Origin: Rhodothermales bacterium
GTDB taxonomy: Bacteria; Bacteroidota; Rhodothermia; Rhodothermales; JAHQVL01
Direction: 5' to 3'
Assembly: GCA_041391505.1 (NCBI GenBank)
Contig: JAWKNW010000002.1
Coordinates: forward strand, 186,001 to 250,000
DNA: 64,000 nucleotides
The notes under the pieces are model-generated. The model searched no databases, had not been told where the DNA came from, and saw only the letters and a program-made list of their open reading frames with translations. Position 1 is the stretch's first letter. Each line of letters starts with the position of its first letter. Made by a program: the position numbers and the translations under genes. Of this stretch, positions 1-9,249 are shown one piece after another.

Positions 1-424
1 GCACCTGCCCCTCCGCGTCCCGCGCGACGCCCGGAGCCCACCCCTTGGCCGTATACCCCGCGTGGTAGCCGTTCGCCGCGAGGGCTTCGACATAGGTCCC
101 GTACCCTTCAGGGAAGTACGGCCAGTGGTTGGCCGCCGCCTCCAGCTGCCACGAATTGCGCCCGGTCAGGATCGCCGAACGAGACGGTGCGCACTTCGCG
201 TTGGGGGTATAGGCGCGCATGAACAGCAGCCCGTCTCGCGCCACCCGGTCGAACGCCGGCGTCCGCACCCAGTCCGTCCCGTACGCACCCATATGGGGAA
301 ACGAGACGTCGTCGGCGATGGCGAACAGGATGTTCGGCGGCGATGCGGCCGGACCGGGCGCCTCGCATCCGGCCATCAGAAGCAGCCATAGGGCCGGGAC
401 AAGTCTGGACAGGCTTTTCGACAT
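1..424 (-). CDS. Sulfatase lipoprotein, N-terminal part (cut by window edge)
   Basis: Type I sulfatase that would hydrolyse sulfate esters, probably at the cell envelope. Reading leftwards from the ATG at 424, the first 20 residues are a lipoprotein signal ending in LLMAGC (Cys20). Asp38-Asp39 in the motif NILFAIADD are the usual metal ligands. Residues 78-82 are CAPSR, the C-x-P-S-R motif whose Cys is turned into formylglycine, and this is followed by SAILTGR. About 141 residues are visible; the gene runs off the left edge without a stop. The substrate cannot be told, but polysaccharide sulfatases are common in marine relatives. Sure of the family, unsure of the substrate. Confidence 0.9.
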   Translation of the reverse strand, partial: MSKSLSRLVPALWLLLMAGCEAPGPAASPPNILFAIADDVSFPHMGAYGTDWVRTPAFDRVARDGLLFMRAYTPNAKCAPSRSAILTGRNSWQLEAAANHWPYFPEGYGTYVEALAANGYHAGYTAKGWAPGVARDAEGQV

Positions 425-619
425 CGCTCTGTGATTTTTGGGGTTTATACGCATGAATCAACGAAGACCGGACGACCCATGCAACCGCCGCGGGGGCGCA
501 GACGGGCGCTCCGGAGACCGTGTGACCGGGAGAGGCGAATCGACCTGCTCAGACCGCGTGGCCCCGGCGACGCGATCGACGTACGCAAAATCAGGACCCC
601 GGCCATAATACAACGCCAT

Positions 620-657
620 AAAAAAAGCGAGCAGACACGGGATGTGCCTGCTCGCTT
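620..657 (-). terminator. Rho-independent terminator of the small leftward gene
   Basis: Positions 625-634 pair perfectly with 648-657, and on the minus strand the stem is followed by a run of T. It sits just after the stop of the gene ending at 681. Confidence 0.8.
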
Positions 658-680
658 CGCTATCGAACAATGTCCGGAAC

Positions 681-980
681 TCAGTGGGCCAGGGTCGCCT
701 GGGGGCGACTGCGCTTCGCGAGGTCGTCCAACGCTTGCTGATTCACCCGCACGCGAGTGGCGGCTTCGTGGAGCGCGGTCTCCGCGGCGAGAAAACGCTC
801 GGTGACCGAACGCACCGTGGCGCGCGGAGCGCGGCCGTAAATGTAGTTGATACTTACTTGTTCGGTCTGTGTCTTGAGTGTTTCATACCGGCGCCGGGCC
901 GCTTCCAGCGCGCCGATGGAGGCATCGCGCATCGCGATGATCTGATTCCGGAGATGGGAATGCTGATCGGTTTTAATCAT
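681..980 (-). CDS. Small hypothetical protein, predicted helical
   Basis: A 99-residue protein that I do not recognise. It is rich in Ala, Arg and Glu, with long amphipathic stretches (for example IGALEAARRRYETLKTQ), so it is probably a helical cytoplasmic protein; no signal peptide or membrane segment is visible. A weak AGGAACG ribosome site lies just before the ATG at 980. A strong terminator immediately follows the stop, which supports a real single-gene transcript. Function unknown. Confidence 0.65.
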   Translation of the reverse strand: MIKTDQHSHLRNQIIAMRDASIGALEAARRRYETLKTQTEQVSINYIYGRAPRATVRSVTERFLAAETALHEAATRVRVNQQALDDLAKRSRPQATLAH

Positions 981-1419
981 GCTCGTTCCTGTAAGAGGTG
1001 TGGGGGGGATACCTGACAGTGATCGCTACAGAGCCCCTACGGATAAGCGGAATGGCTTCGATGAGCCGACAGGCTACTTAAGAGGGCGGTAAAATGGACT
1101 ACAAATCAGGTGCCAACTACCGGCAGGCGTATGGAAGGCGGGCAGGCCCGAACCCCGTGCCGTGAAACGAACAAACCGTGCAAAAATTATTTTATTTACT
1201 GTAAGCGCTTTTTTGATTTCAATTCCGACGGACACCCGCCGATCCCCTGTCCTTATTAATACAATTATTGCGTTTTCTATTCAAAACACCTACTATTCGT
1301 ATGTCTTAGCTATGCGGGTTTAAATACTCCAGGAAAGCCCGACCTGTCCCCAGCAGGTCGGGTTTTCTTTGTTTGAGACTCGCGCGATCCGGTCTCGCGC
1401 AGGGCGAACGAGTACGTCC
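981..1419. other. Intergenic gap with a hairpin, otherwise nothing recognised
   Basis: No convincing reading frame is seen. The part from about 1170 to 1310 is AT-rich compared with the surroundings and could hold the promoter of the small leftward gene. The only clear structure is a 9-bp stem at 1338-1362 (listed separately). Confidence 0.5.
1338..1362. terminator. Hairpin with T-run, probable terminator
   Basis: CCCGACCTG (1338-1346) pairs with CAGGTCGGG (1354-1362) and is followed by TTTTCTTT on the plus strand. No plus-strand gene precedes it, so it either ends an unseen small RNA or serves the leftward redoxin gene that stops at 1420, for which the minus-strand T-run is weaker. Confidence 0.55.
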
Positions 1420-2064
1420 CTATCGATTTCCTTTCTGGCGCGCGTACCGGACGTCGCACCCGTAGGGCTCGGTGCGCGGGATGGCTACCGGCCGACCCGC
1501 CAGGGCGTCCTCGAGCGCGAGAGCCACGTAGTTCACGGCGTTCGGCAGCGTATCCTCGTTGGCTTTGGGCTGATCGTCCAGCGCGCCGGCGTAGATGACG
1601 GCGCCCTCGGGGTCGATCACGAAGGCCTGCGGCGTAACCCGGGCGCCATAGGCGCGCCCCATCACTCCCTCCCCGTCGAGCAGGACGGCCGTCTGGCGGG
1701 CGCCGCGTTTCTGGAGCATGCTGTTCATCCGCTCGCGCGGCGCATTCCCCTGCCGGCCGGTGGCCGACGAGATCACCGAGAGCCAGACGACGCCGCGCTC
1801 GGTATAGGTTTTCTGCAGATCCTGCAAATAGCCCAGCTCATAGCGCATATCGACGTCAGAACAGGACAGGTTTGTCCACTCGAGCACCACATACGAACCG
1901 GCATACTGCGAGAGGCTCTGGCGCTCCCCGCGGGAATCGAACACCTCGAACGCCGGCGCCCGCTCACCCGGCTTGATGTCGAATTCAGGGGCCTGCGCGC
2001 TGGAATCGGCATTCAGAAGGACAATCAGGGAGAACGCAAGGAGGCGTTGAAGCACCGTCTTCAT
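1420..2064 (-). CDS. Thioredoxin-fold (redoxin/AhpC-TSA-like) secreted protein
   Basis: A 214-residue protein of the peroxiredoxin-like thioredoxin-fold family, probably a periplasmic thiol oxidoreductase. The start at 2064 gives MKTVLQRLLAF plus a hydrophobic signal peptide ending near SSAQA. The motif EWTNLSCSDVDMRYE carries the likely active Cys in the place where relatives have W-x-N-x-x-C-P. The C-terminal GCDVRY is a second conserved Cys site of this family. VTPQAFVIDPEGAVIYAGALDD is the usual strand with the cis-Pro loop. The reading frame stays open for another 34 codons upstream, but that part looks non-coding. It is a single gene, divergent from the DUF839 gene. Family likely; substrate unknown. 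Confidence 0.82.
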   Translation of the reverse strand: MKTVLQRLLAFSLIVLLNADSSAQAPEFDIKPGERAPAFEVFDSRGERQSLSQYAGSYVVLEWTNLSCSDVDMRYELGYLQDLQKTYTERGVVWLSVISSATGRQGNAPRERMNSMLQKRGARQTAVLLDGEGVMGRAYGARVTPQAFVIDPEGAVIYAGALDDQPKANEDTLPNAVNYVALALEDALAGRPVAIPRTEPYGCDVRYARQKGNR

Positions 2065-2419
2065 GGTCTTGTGCGTGTTTGGGAGGAGTGGATAAGGAGG
2101 GGCGTCACGCCATTCAGGCAAAAAGTCATCCCACTCGCGCGCCCTTCGCGGACGACGGGGAGCCACCCGTACCCATCGGCTCCCTAATCCTGGGTTAACA
2201 CCACGGTTACGTTGCCTTCACAGCGGGGATCTATGTTGCTGCAGAGGCCTCGATATCCTTCCCTTCAATCGTCGCCTCTCTCCGTTGTGAATCGCGTACG
2301 GTTCGGACCTCTCCTGGATCACTTGCCTGTTTCGGGCGCCCCGGCATCCAGCAAGCTTTCGCCGGCTGTGCGCGATTAACCAGCGCCTCCTATCACACAC
2401 CATAATCACCGCAGAAACC
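2065..2419. other. Divergent intergenic region
   Basis: Region between the leftward redoxin gene and the rightward DUF839 gene; it should hold both promoters. I see a short hairpin (GGGAGCC near 2158 with GGCTCCC near 2184) but no confident promoter or reading frame. Confidence 0.4.
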
Positions 2420-4312
2420 ATGAAACTGACGAGACTGCGTCGCGGCATTGCCGCCGCGCTCATGCTCTGCGCACCGTCGATGACGTACGCGCAATTCGTA
2501 ACCCCCGAACCGGCCCAGATCACCGGCGACACGCCGGCCACCGATCGCGGCTGGAACGCACAACCCCTCTTCACCGTCGGCGAAAGCCTCGGCGGGTTTA
2601 CGCCGACCGGTATTTTCGACGGCATCGGCGCGATCAAGGTAAGCCCCGATGTCGTCCGTTTTTTTGTGAACAATGAACTCGGTGAAGGCGCCGGCTATCC
2701 CTATACGCTCGCGAACGGCACGTCGCTCAAGGGAGGCCGGGTCACCTATTTCGATATCGACGCCAACACGCGCCACGTCCTGGCAGCTGGCGCGGGATAC
2801 CACACGATCATCGACCGCGCCGGCGTGCCGGTGACGTCGGGTGCGCAGATCTGGCCAGGTAACGATTCCGACGAGGGATTGCGGCGCCTCTGCTCGAGCG
2901 GGCTCTTCACGGCAGGATCGTATAACCTCGTGGATGACATCTATTTCACTGGCGAGGAAACCGACGGTGGCCAGGAATTCGCGCTCGACGTGCACTCCGG
3001 CGTCCTCTACGCCGCGCCCTGGCTCGGCCGGGCCGCGTGGGAAAACCTGACGATGGTGGAGAGCGGCAACAAGAACATCGTGGCGATCCTGGCCGGCGAT
3101 GACCGCGGCGGCGCCCCGCTCATCCTCTATCTCGGCCGCAAAAACGCGGTCGGCGACGGCAGCTTCCTCGATCGCAACGGCCTCGCCTTCGGCAAGCTCT
3201 ATGTCTGGGTGGCCGACAGTGGCGACACGAGCCCGGAAGCGTTCAACGGCACCGGCACCTACCGGTCGGGCAAATTCGTCCAGATCGACCACTACGATGC
3301 CAGCCAGGCCGGCATGAACGGGTACGACGAACAGGGGTTCGCAACGCAGGAAAAGCAGGACGAACTGGCGGCGGCCGTTGGCGCTTTCCGGTTCTCCCGT
3401 CCCGAGGACCTCGCTACGAATCCCCGCAACGGCTCCGAATTCGTGTTTGCCTCGACGGGCCGCGGCAGCCTCTTCCCGTCGGATGACTGGGGCACGTTGT
3501 ACCGCGTCGACATCGACGTCCGCGCGCTCGCGGCGACCATCGAAATCCTCTACGACGGCGACGACGCCGGCGCCGGCCAGTTCGCCGGCCCCGATTTCGG
3601 CCTTCGCAGCCCGGACAACCTCGACTGGGCCGACAACGGGCTCATCTATGCCCAGGAGGACCGCTCGACGAGCATCGGCGTGTTCGGTGGCACGAGCGGC
3701 ATGGAGGCGTCCATCTGGGAGATCAACCCCAAGACCGGCAAGCTGCGCCGGATCGCGCAGGTCGATCGTGCCCATGTACCGGCCGATCAGACCGACACCG
3801 ATCCGACGGATATCGGCAACTGGGAAACCAGCGGCATTCTCGACGTGACGTCGCTGTTCAAGACCGCGAAAGGCGAGCGCCTCCTCGCGCTCGACGTACA
3901 GGCCCACAGCCTGTCCGACGGCCGCATCGCGGAGAACAACCTGGTGCAGGGCGGACAGTTGCTGCTCCTGAGCCGGTCGAAAGCCGAGACCGCCAGCAGC
4001 ATGGATGCCGACGCCGAAGCCACGCTCCATGTCGCAGCCGAAACGCCGACCGCGTTCGACCTCGAGGCGAACTACCCGAATCCGTTCAACCCGACGACGA
4101 CCATCGCCTTTAGCCTGCCTGAAACGGCGCAGGTGCGCCTGACGGTGTTCGACGCGATCGGGCGGACCGTCGCCACCCTGGCATCCGGAGAACTGCCGGC
4201 CGGCCGCCATGAGGTGACATTCGACGCCACCGGCTTCGCCAGCGGCCTCTACTACTACCGCCTTGAGACGCCGTCTCACGCCGTCGTCCGGCAGATGTCG
4301 CTGCTGAAATAA
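2420..4312 (+). CDS. Secreted PhoX-like (DUF839) protein with C-terminal sorting domain
   Basis: A 630-residue exported protein. Residues 1-25 form a signal peptide ending in SMTYAQF. The body (about 30-520) matches the DUF839/PhoX alkaline-phosphatase-like beta-propeller family: LGGFTPTGIFDGIGA, VNNELGEGAGYPYTL, YFTGEETDGGQEFALD, SRPEDLATNP and SPDNLDWADNGLIYAQED are its typical blocks. The last ~85 residues (NYPNPFNPTTTIAFSLPE through VVRQMSLLK) are a type IX secretion sorting domain, so the protein is probably anchored to or released from the cell surface. Phosphatase activity is inferred from PhoX; many DUF839 proteins are untested. A strong terminator follows the stop. Confidence 0.85.
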   Translation: MKLTRLRRGIAAALMLCAPSMTYAQFVTPEPAQITGDTPATDRGWNAQPLFTVGESLGGFTPTGIFDGIGAIKVSPDVVRFFVNNELGEGAGYPYTLANGTSLKGGRVTYFDIDANTRHVLAAGAGYHTIIDRAGVPVTSGAQIWPGNDSDEGLRRLCSSGLFTAGSYNLVDDIYFTGEETDGGQEFALDVHSGVLYAAPWLGRAAWENLTMVESGNKNIVAILAGDDRGGAPLILYLGRKNAVGDGSFLDRNGLAFGKLYVWVADSGDTSPEAFNGTGTYRSGKFVQIDHYDASQAGMNGYDEQGFATQEKQDELAAAVGAFRFSRPEDLATNPRNGSEFVFASTGRGSLFPSDDWGTLYRVDIDVRALAATIEILYDGDDAGAGQFAGPDFGLRSPDNLDWADNGLIYAQEDRSTSIGVFGGTSGMEASIWEINPKTGKLRRIAQVDRAHVPADQTDTDPTDIGNWETSGILDVTSLFKTAKGERLLALDVQAHSLSDGRIAENNLVQGGQLLLLSRSKAETASSMDADAEATLHVAAETPTAFDLEANYPNPFNPTTTIAFSLPETAQVRLTVFDAIGRTVATLASGELPAGRHEVTFDATGFASGLYYYRLETPSHAVVRQMSLLK

Positions 4313-4351
4313 CGCCGGCGTCCGGCATCACGAACCGCGGCAACCGCACGC

Positions 4352-4385
4352 AAAAGGGGCGCGACGTATCGTTCGCGCCCCTTTT
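4352..4385 (+). terminator. Rho-independent terminator after DUF839 gene
   Basis: A 13-bp perfect stem (4352-4364 with 4373-4385) is followed by GTTTTTTT on the plus strand, 40 bp after the stop at 4312. Confidence 0.9.
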
Positions 4386-4505
4386 GTTTTTTTCATATTG
4401 CGTATACTGCAGCGTCCGAAGGGCATGGCGCCGGATGAGCCAGGAGCCTCCCCATCGTTGTATGCATCTAGAGCATCCCCACCAGGAACCAACAGCCACC
4501 CACCT

Positions 4506-4811
4506 ATGGCCACGATCAACATCCTTTTCGACAGCAACGGCAACCCGACGCCGGCCTCTTTCGCCATTCAGCCCGGCGACACCGTCGTCTTCGAGGCGGG
4601 CAGCGAAGACATCGTACTCTGCATGGATCCCGAAACGATCTTTGGCAGCGAGCGCATCGCCATTCCGGCCGGGACCAGCGTTGAGACGACCGTCCAGCCC
4701 GGTGCTTCGGGCGCGTTTTCCTTCACGAGCATCGCCGGCGACATCGAAGCCGAGTGCGGAGCGCGCGGCACGACGGGCGGCGAGGGGGGCGGCAACGTCG
4801 GGGGACAATAA
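4506..4811 (+). CDS. Small hypothetical beta-rich protein
   Basis: A 101-residue protein, start ATGGCCACG at 4506. The sequence (INILFDSNG, IQPGDTVVFEAGSEDIVLC, FSFTSIAGDIEAECG) suggests a small beta-sandwich, and the GDTVVF pattern resembles cupredoxin-like domains, but no copper-ligand set is evident. Two Cys residues (39 and 88) could form a disulfide. The C-terminus is Gly-rich (GGEGGGNVGG). There is no signal peptide from this start. The frame is open back to 4398, which is unlikely to be coding. It converges on the kinase gene, with only 15 bp between stops. Function unknown. Confidence 0.6.
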   Translation: MATINILFDSNGNPTPASFAIQPGDTVVFEAGSEDIVLCMDPETIFGSERIAIPAGTSVETTVQPGASGAFSFTSIAGDIEAECGARGTTGGEGGGNVGGQ

Positions 4812-4826
4812 CACCCCCTGACAGGG

Positions 4827-7658
4827 TCAGCCCGGAGGCGCGCTCAACCCCGCGATGAGGTCCCCGTAGGCCGGCGCCGCGCGAAGCTCGTCCATCCACG
4901 CCGACGCTTCAAGCCGATCGGGGTCGTACCCGGCCTCGAATCCTTGGCGGAGATACCGCAGGGCATCGGCCCTGCGGCCGACAATCTCATAGGCAATGCC
5001 GATCGAAACCAGCAGCTCGCCGGAGACCGGCTTCATGGCTTCGATGCGCGCGATGTAGCCCCCCATCGCGGCGCGGTCGCCCCGCTTGGCCGCCGCCTCG
5101 AGCCCCGACCGCAGCGCGCCCTCGTCCAGCGGGTTGATCTCCAGCCGGCGCCGGGTCAGCGCCTCGGTCGAATCCCAGGCGCGGCGCGCCCTCTCCGGTT
5201 CGCCGAGCCAGTGGTAGGCGTTGCCGAGCTGATCCCACGAGTCGAGCTGGGCATTCTGCAACGCCACCGAACGCTCGTAGTAGGCGGCCGCCTCGGCGAA
5301 GGCGTCGCGGGTGTAGGCGATGCCGCCGAGGTTGTTCAGGGCCAGCGCGCGGGCGGACACGGCGTTGGGGTTCACTTCCGCCGCTTTTTCGTACAGGGGC
5401 ACCGCCTCATCGAGCCGGCCCAGCCGCTGGTACTGCACGGCCATGTTGTTGTACCCCCAGGGGTTGGTGGGGCGGAGGTCGATCACGTGCTGGTACATGG
5501 GGATGGCGTCGGCGTGCCGCCCCATCTCGTGATAGAGGTTGCCCAGCGCGAGATAATATTGCCAGTTATCCGGCCGGCGCTCGATCGCCTTCAGGTAAAA
5601 CTCCTCGGCCTTGTCGTATTCGGCCATCGAGCGGTAGACGCGCCCCAGCTGGTACTGCGCCTCGACGTTCTCGCCGTCGAGCACGTACGCGCGCAGGAAC
5701 TGGCGTTCCGCCTCGGTATAGTCGCCTGTATTCAGATAGATCATCCCCATGGTGAGGCGGACGGCTCCGAGGTCGTCGTCGTGCGCCACGGCCTGCCGGC
5801 CCAGCGAGACCGCCCGATCCATCCAGGCGCTGTTCTTGTCCAGCTCGTACTTCAGCACATAGGCTTCGGCCAGGCCGGCGTAGGCCAGCACGAAGCCGGA
5901 ATCCTCCTTGAGCGCCAGACCAAACAGACTGATGGCGGCGTCGAGGTTGGTCTCGTCTTCGTACGCCTGCAGGTAGCCGCGCGCCCGCGTGTAATCGCGA
6001 TAGGCCTCCGCGTCACTCGAGAACCCCGCGGTGAGGAACTGGGTCGTCTCCATGTTCAGCTTCACATCAAGCAGTTCCGCGAGGTTTTCCACGATGCGCT
6101 CCTCGAGACCGCCCATCTGCTCGGGCGCCACATCGATCACCCTGGAATTGACGATCGCGTTGGTGCCCGTGTCGATGAACTGGAGCACGAGCTGGATCCC
6201 CCTCCCGCGCTGCTGCACGCTGCCGCTCAGCACGAGGTTGGCGTTGAGCCGCTCGGCGGCGGCCGAGGCCGAACGCACCCGCTCGGCCTGCACCTCGCTC
6301 GGCGACACGACGGCGAGCCGGCCGCGGTAGCGCTCCATCAGCGTCAGCTTGCCCGTGATGGTGTAGGCGAGACCGTTGACCAGGGCCGAGTCGACGCCGA
6401 CCGCCGAAAACGGCAGCACGGCCAGCCGCACCTCATCCGATCCCAGGGCGGGGCGCGCCGGCCGGGCCCAGAGCCAGAACCCGATGCCGACGAGGGCTGC
6501 CAGCAGCAGAACGGCCGCTCCCTGCAGGGGCGTCACGCGGAGCCGGCGTGTCGGCGGCGCGGCAGGACGCTCGGCCGTCGACAAAGGCGGTGCGGCGGGC
6601 TCGCCCCGATCCAGCGCGTCGAGCGCATCGAGCACGTCCTGCGCCCGCGCGAAACGCCGATCCGGCTCCTTCTCAAGGCAGCGCAGGACGATGGCGTCCA
6701 GCCCGGCGGGCAGGTCGGGCCGGTGCGCGCTCGGGGGCTCGGGGTCTTCGTTGAGGATGCTGTAGATGACGGCCTGGTCGTAGTCGCCGGCGAACGGACG
6801 CGCCCCGGCAACCATCTCGTAGAGCACGACGCCGGCGGACCAGATGTCCGACCGGTGATCGACGCTTCCGCCCCGGGCCTGCTCCGGGCACATGTACGCC
6901 ACCGTCCCCATCGTCATGCCCGTGCGCGTCAGATCGACGCCCTGCATCTTCGCCAGCCCGAAGTCCAGGATTTTCACGGCGCCGACGGCCGTGAGAAACA
7001 GGTTATCCGGTTTGATGTCCCGATGGACGATCCCGTGTTCGTGGGCGTGCGCCAGACCGCGGAGCATCTGCCGGGCGAAGTCGATCGCTTCGGGATACGG
7101 CAGGTCGCGCTTCATCCGCGCCTTGAGGGTTTCACCCTCGTAGTAGCCCATCGCGATAAAATGTATCCCTTCCTCGGTTTCGTTGAACTCGAAGATCGTG
7201 CAGATATTGGGATGATCGAGCAGCGACGCCGCCTGCGCTTCCTGCAAGAAGCGGCGCGACAACTCCTGGTCGCCGCGGCGTATCGTGGGGAGAAACTTGA
7301 GCGCGGCGAGCCGATTGAGCCGGGTATCCCGGGCGAGGTACACCACCCCCATCCCGCCGGCGCCGAGCTCCCGCTCGATCTCGTACTGGTTCACCCGTTC
7401 CCCCGGCTGGAGGACGCCGTGGCGCAATGCGGCGGGTGCGGAGGGGCGCGTCGGACCCTGTTGCCCGGGGACGTGCCGGCGCATGCTATCGAAGTATCCC
7501 GGAGCCGCCTCGTAGGCCTTGAGCATGCCGTCGAGTTCGGCGCGCATCGCGTCGTCGCCGGCACAGGCCTGATCCAGGTAGCTCGCCTGCTCCTGCCCCT
7601 CGAGCGCAAGAGCTTTCTCGAAGACCTGTTCGAGCCGGGTCCAGTCAGATGAGTCCAT
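4827..7658 (-). CDS. Ser/Thr protein kinase with TolB-like and TPR regions
   Basis: A 943-residue membrane-anchored Hanks-type kinase. From the start chosen here the kinase domain spans about 92-354: GAGGMGVVYLAR is the glycine loop, ALKFLP holds the ATP-binding Lys121, HRDIKPDN the catalytic Asp214, DFGLAK the metal Asp232, and CPEQARG replaces APE. One membrane segment lies at about 379-397 (AAVLLLAALVGIGFWLW). After it come a TolB-N-like domain (VRLAVLPFSAVG to VNSRVIDVAP) and many TPR repeats (about 560-930). The start at 7658 was preferred because GAGG lies 9 bases upstream; an in-frame ATG at 7676 is possible. This architecture is common in Rhodothermota and Acidobacteria; partners are not visible. 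The signal sensed is unknown. Confidence 0.92.
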   Translation of the reverse strand: MDSSDWTRLEQVFEKALALEGQEQASYLDQACAGDDAMRAELDGMLKAYEAAPGYFDSMRRHVPGQQGPTRPSAPAALRHGVLQPGERVNQYEIERELGAGGMGVVYLARDTRLNRLAALKFLPTIRRGDQELSRRFLQEAQAASLLDHPNICTIFEFNETEEGIHFIAMGYYEGETLKARMKRDLPYPEAIDFARQMLRGLAHAHEHGIVHRDIKPDNLFLTAVGAVKILDFGLAKMQGVDLTRTGMTMGTVAYMCPEQARGGSVDHRSDIWSAGVVLYEMVAGARPFAGDYDQAVIYSILNEDPEPPSAHRPDLPAGLDAIVLRCLEKEPDRRFARAQDVLDALDALDRGEPAAPPLSTAERPAAPPTRRLRVTPLQGAAVLLLAALVGIGFWLWARPARPALGSDEVRLAVLPFSAVGVDSALVNGLAYTITGKLTLMERYRGRLAVVSPSEVQAERVRSASAAAERLNANLVLSGSVQQRGRGIQLVLQFIDTGTNAIVNSRVIDVAPEQMGGLEERIVENLAELLDVKLNMETTQFLTAGFSSDAEAYRDYTRARGYLQAYEDETNLDAAISLFGLALKEDSGFVLAYAGLAEAYVLKYELDKNSAWMDRAVSLGRQAVAHDDDLGAVRLTMGMIYLNTGDYTEAERQFLRAYVLDGENVEAQYQLGRVYRSMAEYDKAEEFYLKAIERRPDNWQYYLALGNLYHEMGRHADAIPMYQHVIDLRPTNPWGYNNMAVQYQRLGRLDEAVPLYEKAAEVNPNAVSARALALNNLGGIAYTRDAFAEAAAYYERSVALQNAQLDSWDQLGNAYHWLGEPERARRAWDSTEALTRRRLEINPLDEGALRSGLEAAAKRGDRAAMGGYIARIEAMKPVSGELLVSIGIAYEIVGRRADALRYLRQGFEAGYDPDRLEASAWMDELRAAPAYGDLIAGLSAPPG

Positions 7659-8013
7659 CGAATTAAGCCTCGCCAATGGGCTTGCCGTCCAGTACGAAAG
7701 GCGATCAGAGCATGCAATATGCCCTTGATAATACGATATATCGGCGAAAAAAGGGCCGGTCGACGAAAAGAAGATGGCGCCGACGCGACGAAATGGCGCA
7801 TCCCCCTGACAGGGATTTCCAGCGCGTTGCCGGACATACTGCCGGTAATGAATTGGCGGCTTTCCTCTATTTCGTCACCCTCAATTCTGGTGTAATTTGC
7901 GGATGCACTTTCTTATAAGTAAGCAGCTCATTAAATACCGCAGAGCCGACCGATGCACCGCATCCTTCCCGGCCGACACATCCGTTACATACCCCAATCT
8001 ACCCCCAATCGTT
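7659..8013. other. Divergent promoter region, AT-rich centre
   Basis: Separates the leftward kinase gene from a rightward secreted-protein gene. It has an AT-rich block near 7715-7760 and another near 7890-7940, the likely promoter areas. No convincing reading frame is seen. Confidence 0.4.
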
Positions 8014-9219
8014 ATGTTCAGACCCCTTCAAGCGCGTCACCGACGCGCCGGACTTCTCATTGCCCTCACGCTCACCGTCATCGGCGCGGTTCCGGTCCTC
8101 GCCCAGCAGGGCGGTGGCCGGCAATTTTCTGTCGAAATGACGTGTTTCCCGCCTCCGCCGGCACCCGGCGGCGTACCGGGCATCGGGCCGCCCCCGCCCT
8201 GCATCCTGCCGGTCGGCGTCGATACGCGTTTCGTCTCCCCGAACCCCACGGGCACGGCGCGCTTCCACGTCCGGGCCGACGGGACGACCAAGGTGACGGT
8301 CGATCTCGAAGGGCTGGCGCCCGACCTGTCGCTGACGGTGTGGACGTCCTATTACTTCCCCGGCGGCCCGGCGCCGCACCCCCTGTTCGCGCCGATCGGG
8401 CCCGGACTTCCGGCCATCGCCGGCGTCTCCGCGCCGCTCGCGCCGACCTATGCGGGGTTCACCGAAGGGCTCGGCCCCGAGCCCAACGAGTTTCAGCTCC
8501 TGCCCAACGGCAAGGCGCGGCTCGTCGTGGTGCTGGATTACAACCCGTTGCTGCCGGGCGAAGGCCCGCTGCGGAACGATCTCGTGATCACGAACCAGAC
8601 CGACGCGCCCGCTGGCAGCGGCGTCGAGCAGCCCCTGTGCTGCTCGCCCACGCCGGCCGTGCAATCGGTGGGCGCCTCGTTCCTTCGCGTGTTCGACCTG
8701 GAAACCGGGTTTCAGAAACTGGATGCCGACGGCCGGCCGATGCTGGTGCGAAGCCCGCTCCCGGTCGCCTTCCTGGCCGTCGTCGTCCATGTTGACGATC
8801 AGACCCACGGCATCAACCCGGGCGTGCCGATTCTGCCGATCCCCGGCACCCCCGTCACCGCCGGCGACCACTTCCTGCTGGGCATCTTCGACGTGCGGGC
8901 GCACTACCCGTCCGCACCCGAAACGTCCCGCGCCGCCGCCGGCGTCTCCCCCGAAGGCTATATGCTCTCCGGCATTTACCCGAACCCGTTCAACCCAACA
9001 ACAGCCTTTCAGCTTACCCTGGCTGAATCACAGCGCGTTCACATCGAGGTCTTCGACCTACTCGGCCGTTCTGTCGCCATGATACAGGACGGTGTGCTCG
9101 GCGCGAACGAGGAGCACGTCTTCTCGTTCGACGCCGGGCGCCTCGCGAGCGGACGCTATGTGCTGCGGGTGATGGGCGAAACGTTCGAGACGAGCCGGAC
9201 GCTGACCCTGGCGAAATAG
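8014..9219 (+). CDS. Secreted hypothetical protein with C-terminal sorting domain
   Basis: A 401-residue exported protein. The start ATG at 8014 gives MFRPLQARHRRAG followed by a hydrophobic core and VLAQ, a normal signal peptide. The middle (about 35-320) is not a family I recognise; it is Pro/Gly-rich with a Cys cluster (CFPPPP, PPPPCILP, PLCCSP). The C-terminus from about 322 (YMLSGIYPNPFNPTTAFQLTLAE to SRTLTLAK) is a type IX sorting domain. The frame is open upstream to 7897 but without signal-peptide sense. A long inverted heptad array follows the stop. Function unknown. Confidence 0.8.
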   Translation: MFRPLQARHRRAGLLIALTLTVIGAVPVLAQQGGGRQFSVEMTCFPPPPAPGGVPGIGPPPPCILPVGVDTRFVSPNPTGTARFHVRADGTTKVTVDLEGLAPDLSLTVWTSYYFPGGPAPHPLFAPIGPGLPAIAGVSAPLAPTYAGFTEGLGPEPNEFQLLPNGKARLVVVLDYNPLLPGEGPLRNDLVITNQTDAPAGSGVEQPLCCSPTPAVQSVGASFLRVFDLETGFQKLDADGRPMLVRSPLPVAFLAVVVHVDDQTHGINPGVPILPIPGTPVTAGDHFLLGIFDVRAHYPSAPETSRAAAGVSPEGYMLSGIYPNPFNPTTAFQLTLAESQRVHIEVFDLLGRSVAMIQDGVLGANEEHVFSFDAGRLASGRYVLRVMGETFETSRTLTLAK

Positions 9220-9249
9220 CGCATCTTGCTGCCAGGGCGATTCGAATTG

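Noticed and set aside
2393..4279. 628-codon open frame on the minus strand opposite the DUF839 gene
   Set aside because: It mirrors the codon periodicity of the real GC-rich gene; the product has no domain and is full of Arg/Gly/Val runs.
4944..7652. 902-codon open frame on the plus strand opposite the kinase gene
   Set aside because: Complement of a gene with clear kinase and TPR motifs; the product is His/Arg/Gln-rich with no signature.
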